From the NCBI GenBank assembly GCA_031772625.1, contig CM062817.1:952590842-952654841 (forward strand): DNA of 64,000 bases. The letters run 5' to 3'. The DNA comes from Pinus tabuliformis (lineage: Eukaryota; Streptophyta; Pinopsida; Pinales; Pinaceae). The notes under the pieces are model-generated. The model was not told where the DNA came from. It saw only the letters and a program-made list of their open reading frames with translations, and ran no database searches. Positions 54,442-64,000 of this stretch are shown piece after piece (the stretch's first letter is position 1; each line of letters opens with the position of its first letter). The translations under genes and the position numbers were made by a program.

Positions 54442-56165
54442 CCCAATCCTTCTGTTTGATTGATTGTCATTTTATGGTTTTGTGTGAAATTTTCTAGTAT
54501 CACCGTTTCCCTTTAGTGTTCTCTACTTTGCCTAGTTTACTGCTTTGAGTCCAAAATTTACAGTGGCAAGTTTGGTTTTAGCCTTTGAAATTTTTTATTT
54601 TTTTCTTAAATCTTTCGATCAACCCTCTTTTTGGCCAAATAGTCACACTGATTAGGCCTATCAGCTCTTGTTGTCAGTTAGGCAGTCACTCTAGTCATGC
54701 AAATCAGCACGAGTTTTTCAAAAACAGTCGCGCTGATTCCTATAGGTGAAGATCAGGCTTTCTCCTGGATCATAACCAATGTGTCTTACCCTCTTAATTT
54801 CTGCCTCTTAGCTTGTTTTGCTTAGGTTCTTCTTGACTGGAAAGATTCATTGGCTTGGTTTGTACACTTGCTTGGTTTGCCTTCTTTTACTTTATTTTTT
54901 GAGTCTTTGGATGGTTTGTGGCCCTAGGGCATCTAGGTCATCATCCATTCAGTTGTTTGTGTGCTCAGCAAGTCAAGTTGGTTGTTAGCTACTCCTTGCA
55001 TTTTCATTTCTTAGTCCTTTTATTGCTTTGATTTCAATTAAACAAGTTTGAAAAGTTTCATTTGTTCTTCTCTTGATCAAGTGTCTCTTTTCGAGCATAG
55101 ATTACATTGCTTGTCTTGTTCTTGATTGAATCATTGCATCATTGGTTTGGAAGGAATTTTCTTTTCGTGCCTTCCATTTGATTGATGTTGATTGTTTTGA
55201 AAATGTTTCATTGAAGTGTTTGTGAAATATTCGTTTTCTCATTTCATTTAAAAATACATAATTCTAGTTTGTTGAATCAATATGTTACATTAGTTAGCAT
55301 CATTGAATACTAGAGTTGCATCATCATTTTCATTGCAAAAGAAATGAATTCTCTTTACTGTTAAAAGGACTAGTTGAAGTGCATTTGATACGAAGATTCA
55401 GTGCCTTTTGGACATTTATTAGTGAAATATTTTATTCTTTGATTGTTGCATTGATTGTGTGCTCTCTATCTCTCAATTAGTGTTAACTTTCATCGAAGAC
55501 AAAGATTTCCTTTCTCACATAGTTGCATGTAGGATGTTTTTAAAGTTTACAGTGGTAGGGCCTTGTAACTCAAACCTAATTCAAGATCAACTGTTAAAAT
55601 CTATTGAATTAACCTAAGGAAGCATTCAAACTTAACACTTATATTTAGAGGTCTAGGATAGAGATGTGTTTCGACGTCTTTAAACCTAGCAGCCATCGTT
55701 CGCTTCGGCACTAGATAGTGCTTGTACAAACTTGTGCTCCCCATATTGTCAAGTATATAAACGGCAACCCCACTAGGTCTACAATCCTTTATCTGTTAGA
55801 AGCCGAGTCTGTCGCCTTGTAAATATGATACACCAAACACAGCATTTAGGGAGATTGCTTGCTCATACTTTTCGGTTCTTTGGGAGGTATTTTGTAGTTC
55901 ACTGTTACCTGGTAATCCCTTTTACCTAGATTATCTTGGGTAGTCATTTTTGTATTTTTGACTCTTTAAAATTCAAAAGATCATCAAGTGCTTGTCCTTT
56001 CGAGCTATTTTTAAATATGAAAGCTACTAGAGTCACTTTTCATCCTTTTCTCGACTCTTAAAATATGAAAAGGAAAAGTTTTGTTTCAGTGTCTTAAAAT
56101 TAACTTCCCATGAAATATTCCTAGTTAAAGTTATCTTCCTTTGTAATTATTTAGGGTCGATTCCA
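54442..56165 (+). other. Long untranslated leader of the Tat/Ogre-like element
   Basis: About 1.7 kb, T-rich, without long frames, between primer site and gag. Long leaders are usual in this lineage. Near 55960-56090 GACTCTTTAAAAT and GACTCTTAAAATATGAAAAG resemble the minisatellite words downstream of the protease. Confidence 0.5.
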
Positions 56166-57272
56166 ATGGAAACATTTCCAAATTCTACCAGTGAAGGATT
56201 TCCCTTGGATTGGAATCTTGGTCCTTTTCCTTCGTTTGGAAACATGGGTGCTCCTTATATGGCAACGTTGTCCCTCCCTAGGTTAAGCATTGGTTTACTT
56301 ATCTAGTTATTTTCGACCTCGATGGTCCTGAGTATCCCGACCCCTGCCCAGACATCTCCTTCATTTGAACTAGATCACGTTGATTCTAAGGTTGACCTCT
56401 CACCTTCTTCCCCTGTTTCTTCATGTTCCTCTTCTACTTCGCCTGGTGAAAGTTTGAAATCCAGTAACAAGGAGGCTAATAAGAAGAAGAAGAATATGAA
56501 GAAGAAGAAGACAGGTAAGAGAAAGGCTAGCCATCCAGTTGTTAGTCCAAATGCACCTTCCATAGAAAAGTCTTCCAATCCTCCACAAAAGGTCAGATTC
56601 CCTTGCAAGTTGAGTAAGGATGACCATCTCCTTTGGGACTATCTTGGCATTCCTAGAGTCTTAGAGGTATGGTCTCAAAATATGGATCAACCATCCCCAT
56701 CAATCTCTGGAGATCATGTCGATGCTACAACCTCGGCTAGAAATGGTAAGAAGAAAGGGAAAATTAGATTCCCCTGTAGGTTGTGTGAAGGAGAGCATCT
56801 TCTTAGCCTTTGTCCTCTTATGGATAAAGCTTCCAATGTTTTGGAAAACCTTATAGCCCCTCAACCCCAACTTCCTGTTGGTTATTGGAGGCTTTCTTTT
56901 GACCCTCTTCCGGTTGGTAAAGAGATTGACTTGGATTCAACTCTTCCCCATACTACTCTTCCCAAGAAAGACTCCCTTCTATCTGTTCCCGGCCAACCAT
57001 TGGTCGAAAAGAGTGTCAACTTGTCTTTGCCTTCAATTGATCACTCTATTCTCAAAGAGAGTGCTAATCACACTGCTCATGCTCTTCTCGTCTCCTTAGA
57101 TTCTCATGAATCAAACAATGACACTCCCATCCTAGTTGTTCAGGGGAGTATTTCCTCTATTCTTGCAGAGCATGGGGGAAATCATATGATACCCCCACCA
57201 AGTAGTTTTGTCGTCTCTTTTGATTGGAGTCAATTGATTGCTTTCTGCCTCCCATCTTATGTTCCTTTCTAG
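56166..57272 (+). pseudogene. Gag of Tat/Ogre-like Gypsy element
   Basis: The frame starts at ATG 56166 (METFPNSTSEGFPLDWNLG), has TAG at 56304, resumes at MVLSIPTP (56322) and stops at TAG 57270. A lysine-rich stretch (KKKKNMKKKKTGKRK) precedes two related zinc-finger-like blocks: RFPCKLSKDDHLLWDYLGIP (degenerate) and IRFPCRLCEGEHLLSLCPLM (Cys-x2-Cys...His-x4-Cys). Paired RFPC(R/K)LC blocks suggest an internal duplication. Nucleic acid binding in the particle is the likely role. The same frame continues past the stop into the protease. Confidence 0.65.
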
Positions 57273-57904
57273 ATCATAGTACAAGCCTATAATATGGTAG
57301 TACATGGCACTATATTAGATGAAGGTGTGTCTGTTAGCATCATGTCTTCTACTACTTGGCAAGCATTGGGTTCCCCACAGCTTGTGCCTGTCACTCAAAA
57401 TCTATTGGATTTAAAAAGAGGACCAATCAACCCTTGGGGATCCTTCCGAAGTTCCCTATTACGCTTAGAGGAAAGGCCATCTATATAGATGTGATGGTAG
57501 TCCAAGGTCCCTTAGATTTCAATCTTCTCCTTGGATGCGACTATGTTTATGTCATGGGAGCTCTTGTTTCTTCACTTTTCCATGTGGTTTTTTTTCCGCA
57601 TGAAGGGAGAATTGTGACCATTGATCAACTGTCGTTCATTGGTCACCAAGCACCTCCTTTGCAACCATCATCCCCTATCGAATCTTTTTTGCAAGAAGTA
57701 CCTTCCTTGCCACAGGTCAATTATGTGGCTACCTATGTCGTCTCTGCAGCTGTTATTGATCACACATATGGTATTATACATTATGTACTAGGAGCATTGA
57801 AACCCGATCTGTCCTTGGCACCAAATGACATGTATGCCTCCCATAACGTGGTTCTTTCTTCTAGTGAAGACCTCTTGGGAGCCATGTTCTCTTATGGGTC
57901 ATGA
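57273..57904 (+). pseudogene. Retropepsin-like protease of Tat/Ogre-like element (frameshifted)
   Basis: Starts in the gag frame (VHGTILDEGVSVSIMSSTTW, the DEGAS-type active site of this lineage, followed by WQALGSP). A one-base loss in the G run at 57436-57439 moves it to a second frame: GILPKFPITLRGKAIYIDVM, VQGPLDFNLLLGCDYVYVMG, FFPHEGRIVTIDQLSF. These match the plant Gypsy consensus (PLDYNLLLGRSW..., FPHEGKIVTIDQLSF). TGA ends it at 57902. No RT, RNase H or integrase follows. Confidence 0.75.
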
Positions 57905-57924
57905 ACAGATGTCATGAGGATAGT

Positions 57925-58125
57925 TCCCTGTCTTGTGTCAACCTCGTTAAGAAATGAAACAAGGAGTCATTTGGATGGTCCCTTGTCTTGTGAAAACCTC
58001 GTTAAAAAATGAATCAAGGAGTGTGAACATAGTTCTTTGTCTTGTGTCAAGCTCGTTAAAAAATGAAAGAAGGGTCTCGAGCATACCTCTTTTACTATGT
58101 CAACCTCATTAAAAAATGAAACAAC
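57925..58125 (+). repeat. 55-bp minisatellite after the protease
   Basis: Four units of about 55 bp, each with CTTGTCTTGTGTCAACCTCG followed by TTAAAAAATGAAACAAGGAG. Degenerate echoes (CTCGTAAAAATTGAA, CTCTTTAAATAGGAAAAG, CTCGTTAAAGG) continue to about 59060. Confidence 0.85.
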
Positions 58126-59984
58126 TCCATCTTCCAAATCGAGTCTTTGATTAAGATCTCGTAAAATCCCAGTCGAGTCTTTGCAAGATCTCAAAAGTGA
58201 ACCTTCATTCCATCCACCTAGTTGACTGAAATGAAGCTTGGGGGGCATGTACCTCAATTGAGTCATTATGCTAGGGGCATGAAAACTTATAGAAAGCATA
58301 ATTTTTCATTTCAATCTTGTGTAAACATGAAACCCAATCCAAGCAGACTTCTCCATGGTTCAAGCTTGTGTAAAAATGAACCCATGCTTAATTTACATCT
58401 CGTGATTCCCATTTTTATCAGCTAATTTCTATTATATGAGCATTGGTTGTTTCATTCCATCGCCACCATCTCTTTGGCCAATCATATGCTTTCACTTGGT
58501 TGTTTTTTCCTTTCCTGAGGAACCACAACAATGAGTGGTTTTGTTAGCCATCCTCTTGACCATTACATGTTTTGAGCAGTTCCTCCATTGCCATAACTAG
58601 TTGCTACCCTTTATACCACTCATTCCTCGAGGGTGAGTCACCTTTACGCTCTTTTCTAACTCGTAAAAATTGAAAAAATCACCGAATATTTTTCTCTTTT
58701 GACTCATAAAGGAGAATAAAATAGGGGGTTCGCTTTCAAGATCTTTTTCGACTCTTTAAATAGGAAAAGATTGTTGAGCTCTTGTCGTTTTGAACTCGTT
58801 AAAGGTTGCAAAACGTCGTTTACCTAGTATATGTTTACTGCTTTTTCAGGCTAGGATAAACTATTTACGAAAAAGGTACTCCTTGACTGAAATAGTCAAG
58901 CGGTTCTCTCAAGTATCATTTTCTACATTTTCGTGCTCAAGAGACAGAAATGTACGAAAAGGGACCATGTGGAGTTTTTTTTCCGTGTCTTTTTCAAACT
59001 CTCTAAATATGAAAAAGATACGGAGTTACCCCTTTGTCAGACTCGTTAGAACATTCAACGACGTTGGATTTGTCACCATGATGTACATGAGCTTCTCCTT
59101 CCTAGGGCTCATTAAACTTACTAGGTTAGATTCATCCCAAGGATGAACTTATAGTGTACGAACATGCTATCCCCTTCAAGATTGCGATAAAAAATAATTG
59201 GGGTCCCTGCCAGAAATGGTGGGGGAAAGTTGGAAATTCTATCAGTCGTGTCGGTAGCTCGCTCTTGAACATGACACTTTCTGCTTCATGTCGAGTTGGG
59301 ATATCCTCCTTTTCGTCATTGACCTTCTTGGGTTGGGCCACTCATTTTTTCTTTCCATTTGATCTCTACCACATCATCATGACCACCGACCCTACATATC
59401 CAAAAGCTGCCAAACTCCGAAGTTGTGTCATCGATATGTTCAAGAGTTAGTACTTTTGCAGTTACACTTACTCCTAATTCTTTGTATCATCTGAAATCAT
59501 TTGCATCCCTTTGTCTCATGTCAATGATGTTGGATACATCATGGGCCTCCTTCGACATGGTTGCTTCCTGTCGACTTCATCTTATTATGCAGGAAGCTAG
59601 CCAAGAGACCCCCTTCCAGTACCTTAGAGCTTGCATGCCCCAACGACAAGTTCTTCACACTCGATGACAAGATCACAACATTAGCTTTCAGTCGAGTGAT
59701 CTCACGAGTGTTCGGCATCAGTTCCTTTATTCACATTCCATGCATTGTGCTGCTAGTACCTTGAGAGCTATTGTCATTACTGATGGTTTCTCTCACACAA
59801 GTTAATGGTTCACATCATTCACTAGTAATTAAGTGATTTTCAAGCATGTTTAACTTCAACACATTCATTCACATGTTAGGATTTGTATTTGATCGAGTTG
59901 TTTGGAGCGCAATACCCTGGGCTAAGATTACACAAGTCTAGGTTGTGAGGCAATGTGACATGATCATATTGATATACATGTCTC
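58126..59984 (+). other. 3' non-coding part of the Tat/Ogre-like element or flank
   Basis: Contains scattered minisatellite-like words but no polymerase motifs. The end of the element could not be placed. Confidence 0.4.
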
Positions 59985-60125
59985 TTTCATATGGATGGAT
60001 GCAACCATACCATGAATTGTTATATGCGATCCTTCTCATTATTGGGTGGCTGTGACCATACCTTAGGTTCGATATGATCCTCTCTATTGGATGGATGTGC
60101 CCATGACTTGGATCTTGTTATCACT
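59985..60125 (+). repeat. Imperfect tandem repeat
   Basis: Three units of about 50-60 bp built on GGATGGATG or GGGTGGCTG, (C/T)G(C/A)CCATACC or GCCCATGAC, and GATCCT. Confidence 0.5.
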
Positions 60126-61256
60126 CAGGTTTCTTCCTTAGAAGTTATTAAAGAAAGAATGGCCTGAGGTAACCATCAACCTATCTTTTAGGCTCAGTTT
60201 ATAGCCAATCTAAGTCTAGAGAGGGCTCTCTCTTTAACATTTAACTTTGTTTAAATAAGATTTTAGGCTAGTTCTTAATGTTTAGGGTTGTTTGTTTTGA
60301 TTGGGTGGTGGAATTAAGAAGACAGATGGGCAGGGAAAATATTTAGGCCATTGGGCTATGGATTCAATCAGGAAAGGCTTAACTAGATTTGATTTATCAT
60401 TGAGGTAAGAGTTCACAGGGCAGGCTAACACAACAAGAGAAAATCTACAGGTTTAAATGGATGAGAGTCCTAACCAGGGCTAAAGGAAATCAAGAATCCT
60501 TAACAGGGATTAAGATAAGGAAAGGAAGTATGGCCAGTAGCAAAGGGAAATGAAGAATCCTATACTATGGGCCAAAAAGGGGGATAAACTACGAAAGTAA
60601 GGAGTCAATTAAGAATCCCTAGACCAAGGCAATTTAGAAGAAAACATAAATAAAAGAAATAGTTAAAATAGAGAGCACTTAAGCTAATTCTGATGATATC
60701 ATTCCTTGTTTGCTTTTAAGATTTTATAAGGAACACATATGAATAATTCATGACATAAAGAGGAAACGAGATTTAAACATGAGAAAATGATACTTATTTG
60801 TTCCAATTGTGCACAAGAATCCGGTGAAATGTCCTCAACTTTTTTTCATTTCCAGCAAAACCAGTCCAGTCTTGAGTACAAAGCTCCTTGGCTCAAAAAT
60901 AATATGTCTACAGTAATGTATTTTACTCCACCCTAATTACTTCAACTTGTGAAGTATTTATACAAAATTTAATAAAAAATATTGCATAACCATATGATAA
61001 TTATTTTACGAAACAAAAAATATATTCAACATGAAGATAGAGACAGATGGAAAACTGTTTACTTGTGGTCCCTTTATTTGTGAATGTGCTGGCTGCTAGA
61101 GTTCAGACCTGGATCTTGCAATTGCTTTGGTAGTTATGTGCTGGATTTCACTTTTATCTTTGACCTACTGATACTCTTTACCTATGTTGATTAATCCTGT
61201 ATTACCTATTTTTACCTGACAGACATATTTTACCTCACAGATTTACTATAGTAACT
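60126..61256. other. No gene recognised
   Basis: Between 60400 and 60650 is a purine-rich tract with repeated AATCAAGAATCC and GGAAATGAAGAATCC words. The rest is AT-rich. Confidence 0.4.
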
Positions 61257-63984
61257 TTATAGTAAATATATCAAACTGGTCCACCACTCGTTATCAAGTA
61301 ATTTTATTCTGATCATCTTCCTGTAGACTTCATCAGCTTCTGTATATTTGGAAAAATTTGGTTTGCTGGTGAACAAGTGCTTCACTTCATGTTCTATATA
61401 GAATAGATTCTTCAGGCCATCATAAAGTACTTTTCCTATAGGAAATGCTTTTACTCCTGAAGAACTGGCTTGGCTCCTGGCCTGCTTATTCAATCTCTGA
61501 ATGTAATCTTCCTATGTCATTAACTTGTCATGTATAATCGGTGGACTAGGAAGTACTTTTTCTCTCAAAATGCCATATTTTAACATAAAGTTGTCGATGT
61601 TTGCTTGAATGCTTTGACATCTTTTCTCGAAATTAAGCATTACGTTTCTTTTAGTAAGAACCTTCTTTATATCAATAATAGTTGTTGTTCTGTCCTGAAT
61701 CTCTAATTCATCTAGCTGGTACATGTTTCTATTGTTCAAAAAATCTATCAACTGATTTGCTTCCTCAGGCTTGTTTCTCAGTTCTTCCTCTGTCTTTTGT
61801 ATCGCTTCCATGGCTATTTTGACTAACTCAGTTTGCTCGAAAATAACTTGAATGGAGGGCCAAATATCAGTGATGGAATCAATGATATTGGTCCACAGTA
61901 TATCCCTGATGTCTCCCAATGGCCTTTTCTAGAGTCAGATCATTTTCAAGGATTCTTATTCGTTCTACCATCCTTTGGTTTTTTTGAGTCTCTTCTTTGT
62001 GCTGTATTTGTGCAAGTGAACAACTAGTTTCTAGGCTTGTCACTTGCTCTCCGAGTTTCTTGAGTTCTGTGGCCTGGATGCTCATTTGTTCCATAGCCTT
62101 AACCAATTCAGTTGTATTTTCTGTTGTTATCCCTATATTGGTCGATGTACCTGTGGTTGAAGTAGTACCTAATACCAGCAATGTTGTTAATATTGGAATC
62201 ATTGGTGCAAAGGAAGCTGCCATGGTGGAGGTTACTGTTGTGGAAATTGTAGGTATTATAGTCTGAGGAGTGTTGGCCAGCTCACTCTTCTTGGACTGTA
62301 TCAAATTCTCCAATTCTTTCTCAATTTCCTTTAATTGATCATTCAACTTAAGGACTAGGTCCATAAGTTCTTCCTCCTTCTGTTTTTCTAAAATTTTAGC
62401 AGTTCGAGGATGGTGAAGAGGAGGAATCTTGAGCTGCTTCTTTAGTGCATCTATGTCATCATTTTTCTTCTTTATTAATTCCTCTGCTGCTTTGACATTA
62501 TTGGGATCATGTCCCAGATCTGTGATCAAGTCTTCCAAAGTATTTATTCTGGTGTCTTTGGGTTGGGAAGAGGCTTTTTCCAATTGAAGTTGTGTTGATG
62601 TGTTATTAAGTGAGTTTTGCAGTTGATGAGATGTGATTGCTTTGTTGGTCAATGTGGAGTAGACCATTTCACATGTGTGCTTATGTAGCTCTATTTTATC
62701 TATTGGGTGAGTATCCTTTGCGAAAACTTCAAAATCAGTTTTTAAATAGTCAGCCATTGATCTTGGTTGTTGCATAGTTTGCCTAAGAAATCTCATTTGC
62801 ATCTTTCCTTCCTTTATGTCAAAGGTTGACATTAGCCTTGTTTGGTTCGTTGGACCCAGTATGAGATAATGAGCATAGGTTTGAGACTTTAGTTTTTCAT
62901 TCCTTGCCTTGATTTCTTTTTACTTTTCTTTGATATCTTGGCTCTAACTAGAAGGAGCCCTGAAGGAAGATACCTTTGTGTTCTCTTGCCTTTCTAATAC
63001 CTGGAATTGTGAGGTATATGGTGTATCTCCTGAAGGGGTAGTATGCACACTATCAGTTCTTTCTGCCACTGTGTTGCTTGCTGTTTCCTCGGTGTATTGA
63101 TGTTCAGAAAATGAGTTTAACCTTTGCCTCTTAGCATAGGTTTGATTAACAGGTATGGTAGAAGGAGTGGCCTCCTCTCTGTCTCTTTTTGGATTTTTTT
63201 CCTCATTTAGAGGAGTTTGCAAAATGGGGGGATTGCTCATATTTTGTTCTGTTTGATTGAGCTCCTTTGAAATCTCAAGTAGCTCTGAATATTCTACCTG
63301 CTCTGATGATCCTAGTTGGCCTGATGGCCTTGCCTCATATGGAGTCTGTCCACTGTGTTCTTGTGATTGCGTTTGAGATGGAGTTTCTCTAGGCACCTGT
63401 ACAAATAAATCTTCATCAAGCCTCCTATCTAAATCCATCAATACATTGTTAACAACAACCTATGTGCTATCTTGATCTACAAATGTGTTTTCCACCCATT
63501 CAGATTGATTGGCATACTGTTCAATTTTTGGGATCCTATGGTGGATGTAAGGGGATAGCTTATTTTTCTGTCTCCTATTACAAATAAAGTTGTGGGGATC
63601 ATAAGTCCACATGAAACTCTATTTTAATTTCAACACTTGGAGGATTTCATCTACCTCCTTTCCTTCTTCTCTATTGTTACAAATGAAAGGGCCAAGATGA
63701 TATTTTATTCTTAGTTGGGCCTTTTTCTTGGTTCTAACAAAATGCACCTCATTTGAATTGATTATTTGTCTGTAGTACTCCAAAGAAAATAATCTCATGG
63801 CGAGGTAATTTGGCATTTTGTAAGGTGGTAACTCACATCCATAGATTCTAATTTCTATATGGTTTTGGTACAAGTACCAATCCCCTACTTTGTATTGCTT
63901 TGACAACTGTAGGACCCTTCTGATGTATGCATTGATTCTAGGTGGATGGCTTCCTAGTAGCATGGTTGCCACCAGATAAACCAA
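61257..63984 (-). pseudogene. Unrecognised long reading frame with coiled coil, decayed, runs off the window
   Basis: From 63984 to about 61900 one minus-strand frame is readable with five stops (after LQVLKLK, VDQDST and APSS, then one at KEK and the end). After a single frameshift near 61900 it continues (MGDIRDILWTNIIDSITDIW) to 61257 with one more stop. In order: a conserved-looking N-terminal block (YGCELPPYKMPNYLAMRLFS, LEYYRQIINSNEVHFVRTKK), a Pro/Ser/Gln-rich linker, SMADYLKTDFEVFAKDTHPI, a Lys/Glu coiled coil (KKKNDDIDALKKQLK), a Thr-rich low-complexity block, and a second helical region ending LIDFLNNRNMYQLDELEIQD. No zinc knuckle, protease or polymerase is visible. Most stops fit CAG to TAG. 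It may be the gag-like ORF of an unclassified retroelement or a lost host gene. The start lies outside the window. Confidence 0.55.
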
Positions 63985-64000
63985 GAGGTCTATGAAGTCT

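Noticed and set aside
57967-58299. Minus-strand frame of 110 codons
   Set aside because: Antisense of the 55-bp minisatellite; repetitive product.
1-64000. CRISPR arrays, bacterial operons, rRNA genes
   Set aside because: No regularly spaced direct repeats with unique spacers, no rRNA signatures; all evidence points to plant nuclear DNA.

Overview
This is nuclear DNA of a seed plant with a large, transposon-dense genome. The plant-specific gene relics (lipin/PAH phosphatase, DDR4-type DDT protein, WEB1/PMI2 coiled coil, UGT glycosyltransferase, RIN2/3-type RING ligase, NOI domain) and plant-type Copia, Gypsy, LINE, SINE and CACTA sequence support this. Intergenic DNA is AT-rich. Most decayed reading frames carry TAG/TGA/TAA codons that a single C:G to T:A transition would explain, as expected of long-methylated DNA. 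I cannot name the species; a gymnosperm is possible but unproven. I see no clearly intact multi-exon host gene.

Layout. 1-11.1 kb: a nested repeat mosaic. A long inverted repeat (about 1-1495 against 4925-6665) is interleaved with two direct copies of a 1.5 kb unit (about 3133-4640 and 6425-9395). These are cut by a tRNA-derived SINE with target duplication (5235-5553), a poly(A) retroposed insertion with a 20-bp target duplication (7133-8574), and two Copia-type LTRs (1615-1835 minus, 9444-10032 plus). An exon encoding a well-conserved NOI (RIN4-like) domain lies at 10255-10395. 11.1-19.6 kb: a CACTA-type terminus with subterminal repeats, a tRNA-like fold, LINE and Copia remnants, a 340-bp duplication, and a minus-strand DDR4-like pseudogene with recognisable splice sites.

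19.66-28.05 kb: a complete Ty3/Gypsy chromovirus with 1.9-kb LTRs, a 5-bp TSD, PBS and a single-frame gag-pol broken by nine nonsense codons. 28-37 kb: a WEB-family coiled-coil pseudogene, a possible TIR element, a decayed transmembrane-protein pseudogene, and unidentified minus-strand exons. 37.46-40.82 kb: a second, internally deleted Gypsy element with LTRs and a 5-bp TSD, inserted next to a lipin pseudogene fragment. 43-50 kb: minisatellites, a RIN2/3-like exon, then a tandem duplication whose two units each hold a rearranged LINE reverse transcriptase piece and a UGT pseudogene.

52.8-60 kb: a Tat/Ogre-like Gypsy element (LTR end, Arg-type PBS, long leader, gag-protease, then minisatellites) with no polymerase or integrase seen. 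61.3-64 kb: a long, decayed minus-strand reading frame of a family I do not recognise; it runs off the window end.

The genes do not form a pathway. The window records repeated retrotransposition and duplication, with host gene fragments decaying between the elements. The best candidates for something new are the unrecognised frame at the right end, the captured or relic NOI exon behind a Copia LTR, the duplicated promoter-like units and the rearranged LINE/UGT tandem array.
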